Positions 13,241 to 27,351 of a DNA stretch of 64,000 nt are shown here, in pieces. The notes below the pieces were generated by a model. It did not search any database and had not been told where the DNA came from. It saw only the letters and a list, made by a program, of their open reading frames with translations. The first letter of the stretch is position 1, and the number at the start of each line of letters is the position of its first letter. The position numbers and the translations under genes were made by a program. This DNA comes from Acanthosepion esculentum (taxonomy: Eukaryota; Mollusca; Cephalopoda; Sepiida; Sepiidae), in NCBI GenBank assembly GCA_964036315.1, contig OZ038509.1, forward strand, positions 29,776,968 through 29,840,967, read 5' to 3'.

Positions 13241-16200
13241 GATGTTGCTGTTTGAAAACATTAGAAAACCAATAAAGTTATTGAAAATCGATATGGTATC
13301 GTTCAGAAAATATAGATTTTGACAATTTCCCACAGTTTCCACAAAGTTTTATTGCAAATATTAAGTTTTACAAAGTTTTGAAAAATATTGAAATTTCAAT
13401 GCAAAAGTAAGCATCTCAAGCTAGTTTTTCAACGTTAAACACGGTATTCTGCAAATTAATGTTGCTCTTTGAAAACATTAGAAAACCAATAAAATTATTG
13501 AAAATCGATATGGTATCGATCAGAAAATATTGATTTTGACAATTTCCAACAGTTTCCACAAAGTTTTATTGCAAATATTATGTTTTACAAACTTTTGAAA
13601 AATATTGAAATTTCAACGCAAAAGTCAGCATTTCAAGCTACTTTTTCAACGTTAAACACGCTATTTTGCAAATTGATGTTGCTGTTTGAAAACATTAGAA
13701 AACCAATAAAATTATTGAAAATCGATATGGTATCGATCAGAAAATATTGATTTTGACAATTTCCAACAGTTTCCACAAAGTTTTATTGCAAATATAAAGT
13801 TTTACAAACATTTGAAAAATATTGAAATTTCAATGCAAAAGTAAGCATTTCAAGCTAGTTTTTAAACGTTAAACACGGTATTTTGCAAATTGATGTTGCT
13901 GTTTGAAAACATTAGAAAACCAATAAAATTATTGAAAATCGATATGGTATCGATCAGAAAATATAGATTTTGACAATTTCCAACAGTTTCCACAAAGTTT
14001 TATTGCAAATATTAAGTTTTACAAACTTTTGAAAAATATTGAAATTTCAATGCAAAAGTAAGCATTTCAAGCTAGTTTTTCAACGTTAAACACGGTATTT
14101 TGCAAATTGATGTTGCTGTTTGAAAACATTAGAAAACCAATAAAATTATTGAAAATCGATATGGTATCGATCAGAAAATATTGATTTTGACAATTTCCAA
14201 CAGTTTCCACAAAGTTTTATTGCAAATATTATGTTTTACAAACTTTTGAAAAATATTGAAATTTCAACGCAAAAGTCAGCATTTCAAGCTACTTTTTCAA
14301 CGTTAAACACGCTATTTTGCAAATTGATGTTGCTGTTTGAAAACATTAGAAAACCAATAAAATTATTGAAAATCGATATGGTATCGATCAGAAAATATTG
14401 ATTTTGACAATTTCCAACAGTTTCCACAAAGTTTTATTGCAAATATAAAGTTTTACAAACTTTTGAAAAATATTGAAATTTCAATGCAAAAGTAAGCATT
14501 TCAAGCTAGTTTTTCAACGTTAAACACGGTATTTTGAAAATTGATGTTGCTGTTTGAAAACATTAGAAAAGCAATAAAATTATTGAAAATCGATATGGTA
14601 TCAATCAGAAAATATAGATTTTGACAATTTCCAACAGTTTCCACAAAGTTTTATTGCAAATATTAAGTTTTACAAAGTTTTGAAAAATATTGAAATTTCA
14701 ATGCAAAAGTAAGCATTTCAAGCTAGTTTTTCAACGTTAAACACGGTATTTTGCAAATTGATGTTGCTGTTTGAAAACATTAGAAAACCAATAAAATTAT
14801 TGAAAATCGATATGGTATCGATCAGAAAATATAGATTTTGACAATTTCCAACAGTTTCCACAAAGTTTTATTGCAAATATTAAGTTTTACAAACTTTTGA
14901 AAAATATTGAAATTTCAATGCAAAAGTAAGCATTTCAAGCTAGTTTTTCAACGTTAAACACGGTATTTTGCAAATTGATGTTGCTCTTTGAAAACATTAG
15001 AAAACCAATAAAATTATTGAAAATCGATATGGTATCGATCAGAAAATATTGATTTTGACAATTTCCAACAGTTTCCACAAAGTTTTATTGCAAATATAAA
15101 GTTTTACAAAGTTTTGAAAAATATTGAAATTTTAATGCAAAAGTAAGCATTTCAAGCTAGTTTTTCAACGTTAAACACGGTATTTTGCAAATTGATGTTG
15201 CTGTTTGAAAACATTAGAAAACCAATAAAATTATTGAAAATCGATATGGTATCGATCAGAAAATATTGATTTTGACAATTTCCAACAGTTTCCACAAAGT
15301 TTTATTGCAAATATTATGTTTTACAAACTTTTGAAAAATATTGAAATTTCAACGCAAAAGTCAGCATTTCAAGCTACTTTTTCAACGTTAAACACGCTAT
15401 TTTGCAAATTGATGTTGCTGTTTGAAAACATTAGAAAACCAATAAAATTATTGAAAATCGATATGGTATCGATCAGAAAATATTGATTTTGACAATTTCC
15501 AACAGTTTCCACAAAGTTTTATTGCAAATATAAAGTTTTACAAACATTTGAAAAATATTGAAATTTCAATGCAAAAGTAAGCATTTCAAGCTAGTTTTTC
15601 AACGTTAAACACGGTATTTTGCAAATTGATGTTGCTCTTTGAAAACATTAGAAAACCAATAAAATTATTGAAAATCGATATGGTATCGATCAGAAAATAT
15701 TGATTTTGACAATTTCCAACAGTTTCCACAAAGTTTTATTGCAAATATAAAGTTTTACAAAGTTTTGAAAAATATTGAAATTTTAATGCAAAAGTAAGCA
15801 TTTCAAGCTAGTTTTTCAACGTTAAACACGGTATTTTGCAAATTGATGTTGCTGTTTGAAAACATTAGAAAACCAATAAAATTATTGAAAATCGATATTG
15901 TATCGATCAGAAAATATTGATTTTGACAATTTCCAACAGTTTCCACAAAGTTTTATTGCAAATATTATGTTTTACAAACTTTTGAAAAATATTGAAATTT
16001 CAACGCAAAAGTCAGCATTTCAAGCTACTTTTTCAACGTTAAACACGCTATTTTGCAAATTGATGTTGCTGTTTGAAAACATTAGAAAACCAATAAAATT
16101 ATTGAAAATCGATATGGTATCGATCAGAAAATATTGATTTTGACAATTTCCAACAGTTTCCACAAAGTTTTATTGCAAATATAAAGTTTTACAAACATTT

Positions 16201-16712
16201 GAAAAATATTGAAATTTCAATGCAAAAGTAAGCATTTCAAGCTAGTTTTTCAACGTTAAACACGGTATTTTGCAAATTGATGTTGCTGTTTGAAAACATT
16301 AGAAAACCAATAAAATTATTGAAAATCGATATGGTATCGATCAGAAAATATTGATTTTGACAATTTCCAACAGTTTCCACAAAGTTTTATTGCAAATATA
16401 AAGTTTTACAAACATTTGAAAAATATTGAAATTTCAATGCAAAAGTAAGCATTTCAAGCTAGTTTTTCAACGTTAAACACGGTATTTTGCAAATTGATGT
16501 TGCTCTTTGAAAACATTAGAAAACCAATAAAATTATTGAAAATCGATATGGTATCGATCAGAAAATATTGATTTTGACAATTTCCAAAAGTTTCCACAAA
16601 GTTTTATTGCAAATATTAAGTTTTACAAAGTTTTGAAAAATATTGAAATTTCAATGCAAAAGTAAGCATTTCAAGCTAGTTTTTCAACGTTAAACACGGT
16701 ATTTTGAAAATT
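13241..16712. repeat. Satellite A higher-order block, copy 4 (16 monomers)
   Basis: This is the last clean copy of the block, with marker variants at its start and GTTTTTAAACG near 13862. It is 3472 bp, exactly 16 x 217. A related start monomer at 16713 has ATCGTTCAG but lacks CAATAAAGTT, and from there the order of variants changes. Confidence 0.8.
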
Positions 16713-19700
16713 GATGTTGCTGTTTGAAAACATTAGAAAACCAATAAAATTATTGAAAATCGATATGGTATCGTTCAGAAAATATAGATTTTGACAATTT
16801 CCCACAGTTTCCACAAAGTTTTATTGCAAATATTAAGTTTTACAAAATTTTGAAAAATATTGAAATTTCAATGCAAAAGTAAGCATTTCAAGCTAGTTTT
16901 TAAACGTTAAACACGGTATTTTGCAAATTGATGTTGCTGTTTGAAAACATTAGAAAACCAATAAAATTATTGAAAATCGATATGGTATCGATCAGAAAAT
17001 ATTGATTTTGACAATTTCCAACAGTTTCCACAAAGTTTTATTGCAAATATAAAGTTTTACAAACATTTGAAAAATATTGAAATTTCAATGCAAAAGTAAG
17101 CATATCAAGCTAGTTTTTCAACGTTAAACACGGTATTTTGAAAATTGATGTTGCTGTTTGAAAACATTAGAAAACCAATAAAATTATTGAAAATCGATAT
17201 GGTATCGATCAGAAAATATTGATTTTGACAATTTCCAATAGTTTCCACAAAGTTTTATTGCAAATATAAAGTTTTACAAACATTTGAAAAATATTGAAAT
17301 TTCAATGCAAAAGTAAGCATTTCAAGCTAGTTTTTCAACGTTAAACACGGTATTTTGCAAATTGATGTTGCTGTTTGAAAACATTAGAAAACCAATAAAA
17401 TTATGGAAAATCGATATGGTATCGATCAGAAAATATTGATTTTGACAATTTCCAACAGTTTCCACAAAGTTTTATTGCAAATATCAAGTTTTACAAACTT
17501 TTGAAAAATATTGAAATTTCAATGCAAAAGTAAGCATTTCAAGCTAGTTTTTCAACGTTAAACACGATATTTTGAAAATTGATGTTGCTGTTTGAAAACA
17601 TTAGAAAACCAATAAAATTATTGAAAATCGATATGGTATCAATCAGAAAATATAGATTTTGACAATTTCCAACAGTTTCCACAAAGTTTTATTGCAAATA
17701 TTAAGTTTTACAAAGTTTTGAAAAATATTGAAATTTCAATGCAAAAGTAAGCATTTCAAGCTAGTTTTTCAACGTTAAACACGGTATTTTGCAAATTGAT
17801 GTTGCTGTTTGAAAACATTAGAAAACCAATAAAATTATTGAAAATCGATATGGTATCGATCAGAAAATATTGATTTTGACAATTTCCAACAGTTTCCACA
17901 AAGTTTTATTGCAAATATTAAGTTTTACAAAGTTTTGAAAAATATTGAAATTTCAATGCAAAAGTAAGCATTTCAAGCTAGTTTTTCAACGTTAAACACG
18001 GTATTTTGCAAATTGATGTTGCTGTTTGAAAACATTAGAAAACCAATAAAATTATTGAAAAATCGATATGGTATCGATCAGAAAATATTGATTTTGACAA
18101 TTTCCAACAGTTTCCACAAAGTTTTATTGCAAATATTATGTTTTACAAACTTTTGAAAAATATTGAAATTTCAACGCAAAAGTCAGCATTTCAAGCTACT
18201 TTTTCAACGTTAAACACGCTATTTTGCAAATTGATGTTGCTGTTTGAAAACATTAGAAAACCAATAAAATTATTGAAAATCGATATGGTATCGATCAGAA
18301 AATATTGATTTTGACAATTTCCAACAGTTTCCACAAAGTTTTATTGCAAATATAAAGTTTTACAAACATTTGAAAAATATTGAAATTTCAATGCAAAAGT
18401 AAGCATTTCAAGCTAGTTTTTCAACGTTAAACACGGTATTTTGCAAATTGATGTTGCTGTTTGAAAACATTAGAAAACCAATAAAATTATTGAAAATCGA
18501 TATGGTATCGATCAGAAAATATTGATTTTGACAATTTCCAACAGTTTCCACAAAGTTTTATTGCAAATATAAAGTTTTACAAACATTTGAAAAATATTGA
18601 AATTTCAATGCAAAAGTAAGCATATCAAGCTAGTTTTTCAACGTTAAACACGGTATTTTGAAAATTGATGTTGCTGTTTGAAAACATTAGAAAACCAATA
18701 AAGTTATTGAAAATCGATATGGTATCGATCAGAAAATATTGATTTTGACAATTTCCAACAGTTTCCACAAAGTTTAATTGCAAATATAAAGTTTTACAAA
18801 CATTTGAAAAATATTGAAATTTCAATGCAAAAGTAAGCATTTCAAGCTAGTTTTTCAACGTTAAACACGGTATTTTGCAAATTGATGTTGCTGTTTGAAA
18901 ATATTAGAAAACCAATAAAGTTATTGAAAATCGATATGGTATCCATCAGAAAATATTGATTTTGACAATTTCCAACATTTTCCACAAAGTTTTATTGCAA
19001 ATATTAAGTTTTACAAAGTTTTGAAAAATATTGAAATTTCAATGCAAAAGTAAGCATTTCAAGCTAGTTTTTCAACGTTAAACACGGTATTTTGAAAATT
19101 GATGTTGCTGTTTGAAAACATTAGAAAACCAATAAAATTATTGAAAATCGATATGGTATCGATCAGAAAATATAGATTTTGACAATTTCCAACAGTTTCC
19201 ACAAAGTTTTATTGCAAATATTATGTTTTACAAAGTTTTGAAAAATATTGAAATTTCAATGCAAAAGTAAGAATTTCAAGCTAGTTTTTCAACGTTAAAC
19301 ACGGTATTTTGCAAATTGATGTTGCTGTTTGAAAACATTAGAAAACCAATAAAATTATTGAAAATCGATATGGTATCGATCAGAAAATATTGATTTTGAC
19401 AATTTCCAACAGTTTCCACAAAGTTTTATTGCAAATATTAAGATTTACAAAGTTTTGAAAAATATTGAAATTTCAATGCAAAAGTAAGCATTTCAAGCTA
19501 GTTTTTCAACGTTAAACACGGTATTTTGCAAATTGATGTTGCTGTTTGAAAACATTAGAAAACCAATAAAATTATTGAAAATCGATATGGTATCGATCAG
19601 AAAATATTGATTTTGACAATTTCCAACAATTTCCACAAAGTTTTATTGCAAATATTAAGTTTTACAAAGTTTTGAAAAATATTGAAATTTCAATGCAAAA

Positions 19701-22700
19701 GTAAGCATTTCAAGCTAGTTTTTCAACGTTAAACACGGTATTTTGCAAATTGATGTTGCTGTTTGAAAACATTAGAAAACCAATAAAATTATTGAAAATC
19801 GATATGGTATCGATCAGAAAATATTGATTTTGACAATTTCCAACAGTTTCCACAAAGTTTTATTGCAAATATTATGTTTTACAAAGTTTTGAAAAATATT
19901 GAAATTTCAATGCAAAAGTAAGCATTTCAAGCTAGTTTTTCAACGTTAAACACGGTATTTTGCAAATTGATGTTGCTGTTTGAAAATATTAGAAAACCAA
20001 TAAAATTATTGAAAATCGATATGGTATCGATCAGAAAATATAGATTTTGACAATTTCCAACAGTTTCCACAAAGTTTTATTGCAAATATTAAGTTTTACA
20101 AAGTTTTGAAAAATATTGAAATTTCAATGCAAATGTAAGCATTTCAAGCTAGTTTTTCAACGTTAAACACGGTATTTTGAAAATTGATGTTGCTGTTTGA
20201 AAACATTAGAAAACCAATAAAATTATTGAAAATCGATATGGTATCGATCAGAAAATATAGATTTTGACAATTTCCAACAGTTCCACAAAGTTTTATTGCA
20301 AATATTAAGTTTTACAAAGTTTTGAAAAATATTGAAATTTCAATGCAAAAGTAAGCATTTCAAGCTAGTTTTTCAACGTTAAACACGGTATTTTGCAAAT
20401 TGATGTTGCTGTTTGAAAACATTAGAAAACCAATAAAATTATTGAAAATCGATATGGTATCGATCAGAAAATATTGATTTTGACAATTTCCAACTGTTTC
20501 CACAAAGTTTTATTGCAAATATTAAGTTTTACAAAGTTTTGAAAAATATTGAAATTTCAATGCAAAAGTAAGCATTTCAAGCTAGTTTTTCAACGTTAAA
20601 CACGGTATTTTGCAAATTGATGTTGCTGTTTGAAAACATTAGAAAACAAATAAAATTATTGAAAATCGATATGGTATCGATCAGAAAATATTGATTTTGA
20701 CAATTTCCAACAGTTTCCACAAAGTTTTATTGGAAATATTATGTTTTACAAAGTTTTGAAAAATATTGAAATTTCAATGCAAAAGTAAGCATTTCAAGCT
20801 ACTTTTTCAACGTTAAACACGGTATTTTGCAAATTGATGTTGCTGTTTGAAAACATTAGAAAACCAATAAAATTATTGAAAATCGATATGGTATCGATCA
20901 GAAAATATAGATTTTGACAATTTCCAACAGTTTCCACAAAGTTTTATTGCAAATATTAAGTTTTACAAAGTTTTGAAAAATATTGAAATTTCAATGCAAA
21001 AGTAAGCATTTCAAGCTAGTTTTTCAACGTTAAACACGGTATTTTGCAAATTGATGTTGCTGTTTGAAAACATTAGAAAACCAATAAAATTATTGAAAAT
21101 CGATATGGTATCGATCAGAAAATATTGATTTTGACAATTTCCAACAGTTTCCAGAAAGTTTTATTGCAAATATTATGTTTTACAAAGTTTTGAAAAATAT
21201 TGAAATTTCAATGCAAAAGTAAGCATTTCAAGCTAGTTTTTCAACGTTAAACACGGTATTTTGCAAATTGATGTTGCTGTTTGAAAACATTAGAAAACCA
21301 ATAAAATTATTGAAAATCGATATGGTATCGATCAGAAAATATTAATTTTGACAATTTCCAACAGTTTCCACAAAGTTTTATTGCAAATATTAAGTTTTAC
21401 AAAGTTTTGAAAAATATTGAAATTTCAATGCAAAAGTAAACATTTCAAGCTAGTTTTTCAACGTTAAACACGGTATTTTGAAAATTGATGTTGCTGTTTG
21501 AAAACATTAGAAAACCAATAAAATTATTGAAAATCGATATGGTATCGATCAGAAAATATTGATTTTGACAATTTCCAACAGTTTCCACAAAGTTTTATTG
21601 CAAATATTATGTTTTACAAAGTTTTGAAAAATATTGAATTTTCAATGCAAAAGTAAGCATTTCAATCTACTTTTTCAACGTTAAACACGGTATTTTGCAA
21701 ATTGATGTTGCTGTTTGAAAACATTAGAAAACCAATAAAATTATTGAAAATCGATATGGTATCGATCAGAAAATATAGATTTTGACAATTTCCAACAGTT
21801 TCCACAAAGTTTTATTGCAAATATTAAGTTTTACAAAGTTTTGAAAAATATTGAAATTTCAATGCAAAAGTAAGCATTTCAAGCTAGTTTTTCAACGTTA
21901 AACACGGTAATTTGCAAATTGATGTTGCTGTTTGAAAACATTAGAAAACCAATAAAATTATTGAAAATCGATATGGTATCGATCAGAAAATATAGATTTT
22001 GACAATTTCCAACAGTTCCACAAAGTTTTATTGCAAATATTAAGTTTTACAAAGTTTTGAAAAATATTGAAATTTCAATGCAAAAGTAAGCATTTCAAGC
22101 TAGTTTTTCAACGTTAAACACGGTATTTTGCAAATTGATGTTGCTGTTTGAAAACATTAGAAAACCAATAAAATTATTGAAAATCGATATGGTATCGATC
22201 AGAAAATATTGATTTTGACAATTTCCAACTGTTTCCACAAAGTTTTATTGCAAATATTAAGTTTTACAAAGTTTTGAAAAATATTGAAATTTCAATGCAA
22301 AAGTAAGCATTTCAAGCTAGTTTTTCAACGTTAAACACGGTATTTTGCAAATTGATGTTGCTGTTTGAAAACATTAGAAAACAAATAAAATTATTGAAAA
22401 TCGATATGGTATCGATCAGAAAATATTGATTTTGACAATTTCCAACAGTTTCCACAAAGTTTTATTGGAAATATTATGTTTTACAAAGTTTTGAAAAATA
22501 TTGAAATTTCAATGCAAAAGTAAGCATTTCAAGCTACTTTTTCAACGTTAAACACGGTATTTTGCAAATTGATGTTGCTGTTTGAAAACATTAGAAAACC
22601 AATAAAATTATTGAAAATCGATATGGTATCGATCAGAAAATATAGATTTTGACAATTTCCAACAGTTTCCACAAAGTTTTATTGCAAATATTAAGTTTTA

Positions 22701-25700
22701 CAAAGTTTTGAAAAATATTGAAATTTCAATGCAAAAGTAAGCATTTCAAGCTAGTTTTTCAACGTTAAACACGGTATTTTGCAAATTGATGTTGCTGTTT
22801 GAAAACATTAGAAAACCAATAAAATTATTGAAAATCGATATGGTATCGATCAGAAAATATTGATTTTGACAATTTCCAACAGTTTCCAGAAAGTTTTATT
22901 GCAAATATTATGTTTTACAAAGTTTTGAAAAATATTGAAATTTCAATGCAAAAGTAAGCATTTCAATCTACTTTTTCAACGTTAAACACGGTATTTTGCA
23001 AATTGATGTTGCTGTTTGAAAACATTAGAAAACCAATAAAATTATTGAAAATCGATATGGTATCGATCAGAAAATATTAATTTTGACAATTTCCAACAGT
23101 TTCCACAAAGTTTTATTGCAAATATTAAGTTTTACAAAGTTTTGAAAAATATTGAAATTTCAATGCAAAAGTAAACATTTCAAGCTAGTTTTTCAACGTT
23201 AAACACGGTATTTTGCAAATTGATGTTGCTGTTTGAAAACATTAGAAAACCAATAAAATTATTGAAAATCGATATGGTATCGATCAGAAAATATAGATTT
23301 TGACAATTTCCAACAGTTTCCACAAAGTTTTATTGCAAATATTAAGTTTTACAAAGTTTTGAAAAATATTGAAATTTCAATGCAAAAGTAAGCATTTCAA
23401 GCTAGTTTTTCAACGTTAAACACGGTATTTTGCAAATTGATGTTGCTGTTTGAAAACATTAGAAAACCAATAAAATTATTGAAAATCGATATGGTATCGA
23501 TCAGAAAATATTGATTTTGACAATTTCCAACAGTTTCCAGAAAGTTTTATTGCAAATATTATGTTTTACAAAGTTTTGAAAAATATTGAAATTTCAATGC
23601 AAAAGTAAGCATTTCAAGCTAGTTTTTCAACGTTAAACACGGTATTTTGCAAATTGATGTTGCTGTTTGAAAACATTAGAAAACCAATAAAATTATTGAA
23701 AATCGATATGGTATCGATCAGAAAATATTAATTTTGACAATTTCCAACAGTTTCCACAAAGTTTTATTGCAAATATTAAGTTTTACAAAGTTTTGAAAAA
23801 TATTGAAATTTCAATGCAAAAGTAAACATTTCAAGCTAGTTTTTCAACGTTAAACACGGTATTTTGAAAATTGATGTTGCTGTTTGAAAACATTAGAAAA
23901 CCAATAAAATTATTGAAAATCGATATGGTATCGATCAGAAAATATTGATTTTGACAATTTCCAACAGTTTCCACAAAGTTTTATTGCAAATATTATGTTT
24001 TACAAAGTTTTGAAAAATATTGAATTTTCAATGCAAAAGTAAGCATTTCAATCTACTTTTTCAACGTTAAACACGGTATTTTGCAAATTGATGTTGCTGT
24101 TTGAAAACATTAGAAAACCAATAAAATTATTGAAAATCGATATGGTATCGATCAGAAAATATAGATTTTGACAATTTCCAACAGTTTCCACAAAGTTTTA
24201 TTGCAAATATTAAGTTTTACAAAGTTTTGAAAAATATTGAAATTTCAATGCAAAAGTAAGCATTTCAAGCTAGTTTTTCAACGTTAAACACGGTAATTTG
24301 CAAATTGATGTTGCTGTTTGAAAACATTAGAAAACCAATAAAATTATTGAAAATCGATATGGTATCGATCAGAAAATATTGATTTTGACAATTTCCAACA
24401 GTTTCCACAAAGTTTAATTGCTAATATAAAGTTTTACAAACATTTGAAAAATATTGAAATTTCAATGCAAAAGTAAGCATTTCAAGCTAGTTTTTCAACG
24501 TTAAACACGGTATTTTGAAAATTGATGTTGCTGTTTGAAAACATTAGAAAACCAATAAAATTATTGAAAATCGATATGGTATCGATCAGAAAATATTGAT
24601 TTTGACAATTTCCAACAGTTTCCACAAAGTTTTATTGCAAATATAAAGTTTTACAAACATTTGAAAAATATTGAAATTTCAATGCAAAAGTAAGCATTTC
24701 AAGCTAGTTTTTCAACGTTAAACACGGTAATTTGCAAATTGATGTTGCTGTTTGAAAACATTAGAAAACCAATAAAATTATTGAAAATCGATATGGTATC
24801 GATCAGAAAATATTGATTTTGACAATTTCCAACAGTTTCCACAAAGTTTTATTGCAAATATTATGTTTTACAAACTTTTGAAAAGTATTGAAATTTCAAT
24901 GCAAAAGTAAGCATTTCAAGCTAGTTTTTCTACGTTAAACACGGTATTTTGAAAATTGATGTTGCTGTTTGAAAACATTAGAAAACCAATAAAATTATTG
25001 AAAATCGATATGGTATCGATCAGAAAATATTGATTTTGACAATTTCCAACAGTTTCCACAAAGTTTTATTGCAAATATTAAGTTTTACAAACTTTTGAAA
25101 AATATTGAAATTTCAATGCAAAAGTAAGCATTTCAAGCTAGCTTTTCAACGTTAAACTCGGTATATTGAAAATTGATGTTGCTGTTTGAAAACATTAGAA
25201 AACCAATAAAATTATTGAAAATCGATATGGTATCGATCAGAAAATATTGATTTTGACAATTTCCAACAGTTTCCACAAAGTTTTATTGCAAATATAAAGT
25301 TTTACAAACTTTTGAAAAATATTGAAATTTCAACGCAAAAGTCATCATTTCAAGCTACTTTTTCAACGTTAAACACGGTATTTGGAAAATTGATGTTGCT
25401 GTTTGAAAACATTAGAAAACCAATAAAAATATTGAAAATCGATATGGTATCGATCAGAAAATATAGATTTTGACAATTTCCAACAGTTTCCACAAAGTTT
25501 TATTGCAAATATAAAGTTTTACAAACTTTTGAAAAATATTGAAATTTCAATGCAAAAGTAAGCATTTCAAGCTAGTTTTTCAACGTTAAACACGGTATTT
25601 GGAAAATTGATGTTGCTGTTTGAAAATATTAGAAAACCAATAATATTATTGAAAATCGATATGGTATCGATCAGAAAATATAGACTTTGATAATTTCCAA

Positions 25701-25825
25701 CAGTTTCCACAAAGTTTTATTGCAAATATAAAGTTTTACAAACTTTTGAAAAATATTGAAATTTCAACGCAAAAGTCATCATTTCAAGCTACTTTTTCAA
25801 CGTTAAACACGGTATTTGGAAAATT
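16713..25825. repeat. Satellite A, differently ordered and more variable part
   Basis: It has the same 217-bp monomer but new private variants and another local order. An 8-monomer duplication is visible: the 1-bp deletion variant CAACAGTTCCAC (near 20275 and 22011), CAACTGTTTCC (20491 and 22226) and CCAGAAAG (21151 and 22886) each recur 1735 bp apart, which is 7 x 217 + 216. A further CCAGAAAG copy at 23537 is 651 bp (3 monomers) on. Confidence 0.85.
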
Positions 25826-26208
25826 GATGTTGCTGTTTGAAAACATTAGAAAACCAATAAAAATATTGAAAATCGATATGGTATCGATCAGAAAATATTG
25901 ATTTCGACAATTTCCAACAGTTTACACTAAGTTTTATTGCATTTCTAGCTAGTTTTTAAACGTTAAACACGTTAGTTTGAAAATTTAATTTATTGTATGA
26001 AATCATTAGAAAACGAATAAAAAAATTGAAAGTCGATATGGTATCGATCAGAAAATATTGATTTCGACAATTTCCAACAGTTTACACTAAGTTTTATTGC
26101 AAATATTAAGTTTTACAAACTTTTGAAAAATATTGAAATTTCAAAGCAAATGCAAGCATTTCGAGCTAGTTTTTCAACGTTAAACACGGTAGTTTGAAAA
26201 TTGAAGTT
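25826..26208. repeat. Decayed edge of satellite A
   Basis: The terminal monomers carry many substitutions (GATTTCGAC, TTTACACTAAG, AAGTCGATATGG). The one starting at 25826 has lost about 57 bp between TTTTATTGC and TTTCTAGCTAG. Satellite similarity stops near 26208, where Ty3 pol-like sequence begins at once. Rising divergence at the edge is typical of arrays homogenised mainly in their interior. Confidence 0.85.
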
Positions 26209-26369
26209 ATAACGATAGTGGTAGAGGAAGATATGAGGCTACCTACTAGAACAGCAGTGTCAGGTAAAGGTATACTGGTGACAGGGAAGAAAATGAGGAA
26301 GAGAACCCTGTAATTGGTCCCTGTAGAGGAAAGGGTCCGGAAGAGAATTAGGTATTTCTGTGTGAGGCA

Positions 26370-26771
26370 GTGGTAGAGGCAACTGAATTAGTGCCCATTA
26401 TGATGGTGAACCAAGCCCACAAGACATTAAAAGTTAAGAGAGGAGAAGAGGTAGGAAAGGCACTACCCCTGCGAACTCTAAATCAAGTCAAATTCGATGA
26501 GAAGCAAAGAAAATGCGTAGAGAAACCAGAAAGAATAGCAGGCGGAGAGATATTGGCACCTGATAAATTTAGGTCCAGAGTGGGAGGTCTGCTGAGAAGT
26601 AATCGGGATTTGGTGGCAAAATCAGATAAGGAATTAGGCCAGACCCACACATTAAAAATGAAGATCGATACCGCCAATCACCCCCTTGTGAAATTGAAGC
26701 CTTATAGAACACCTGTTCATAAGAGGCCCCCATTGGAAGAGGCAGTGAAAGAGATGTTGAAGCTGGGATGA
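26370..26771 (+). pseudogene. Ty3 pol relic 1: linker and N-terminal edge of RT
   Basis: The 133-codon open stretch ends with the typical Ty3 approach to RT: a KIDT motif, then PYRTPVHKR and an acidic EAVKEMLKLG helix. This leads in intact elements to a G-I-I-x-S-x-S-P-W motif. Here the frame breaks at the TGA at 26769, and the following residues (MIERSISPW) continue in another frame from 26768, consistent with a one-base loss in the preceding codons. Upstream (26209-26369) weak linker similarity (MRLPTRTAV, LVPV) is interrupted by stops. The N-terminal half (LVPIMMVN, RGEEVG) is the usual spacer between protease and RT. Confidence 0.75.
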
Positions 26772-27271
26772 TAGAAAGATCAATTTCCCCTTGGGGCTTC
26801 CTAATTGTGATGGTAGACAAGAAAGATGGCGGTTACCATTTTTGTGTGGATTTGAGGAAACTGAATTCCATTTCTAAGCCTTTGGCGATGCCATTGCCAC
26901 TAATTGATGATATATTGGCATTATTGGGGAAAGCGAAGTACTTCTCCACGTTGGACTTGAGGTCTGGTTATTGGCAGGTAGCCCTTGATGAGGAAAATGG
27001 CCCCATTTGCGTGTCACCTGGGATCATTTCGGTTCAGGGTGATGTCCCGGGAATCTTCCAGCAGCTTATGTCAATAGTGTTAGGCGGGTGCGAGAGTTTT
27101 GCTATGGCATATTTAGACGATATGCTGATATTTTCAGAAACACCAGAACAACACTTTTTTCAAGTGTTGGGAAGACTAAGAAAGCACGGTTTAAAATTAA
27201 AATTATCAAAATGTCAGTTTCTGAAGGATGAAACTAGATATTTGGGCTGTTATAAACGGAGAAGTTATTAA
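26768..27271 (+). pseudogene. Ty3 pol relic 1: reverse transcriptase
   Basis: RT palm and fingers are recognisable: SPWGFLIVMVDKKDGG (about residues 7-22), the CVDLRKLN motif, PLPLIDDILALLGKAKYFSTLDL with the first catalytic Asp, SGYWQVAL, PGIFQQLM, and the YLDD box at residues 115-118 (27110-27121). The stretch near 26995-27050 only matches the family if read in another frame (a CHLG-like and RFRVM-like segment), so two compensating frameshifts plus a small loss of the conserved FGLxNAP region are present. After RYLG (near 27246) the frame changes again and continues as VINGEVIKPD-like sequence to about 27400. It is an inactive remnant. Confidence 0.85.
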
Positions 27272-27351
27272 GCCCGATATGGATAAGGTGAAAGTTATAA
27301 GGGAAATAATAAATATAAGGTAGAACTGACGAAGAAATACGCTAGGTTCAA

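Larger units (their letters stand above)
1..26208. repeat. Satellite A: 217-bp tandem array (about 120 copies)
   Basis: A head-to-tail AT-rich satellite. The landmark GATGTTGCT recurs at 4, (221), 438, 655 and 872, exactly 217 bp apart, and later at 3042, 6948, 13241 and 16713, all whole multiples of 217. By 19969 the phase is off by only +1, explained by one extra A near 18061; single-base losses occur near 20280 and 22013. Because 217 is not divisible by 3 the frame rotates every copy, so there are no meaningful ORFs. The array starts before the window and decays after about 25800. No function can be read; centromeric or heterochromatic satellite is an inference from size and homogeneity. 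Confidence 0.97.

Noticed and set aside
15898..16137. 79-codon ORF within satellite A (and a similar minus-strand one at 18625-18840)
   Set aside because: Both lie wholly inside 217-bp monomers and exist only because of private point changes.
1..26208. CRISPR array
   Set aside because: The whole 217-bp unit is repeated with no unique spacers, in clearly eukaryotic DNA.
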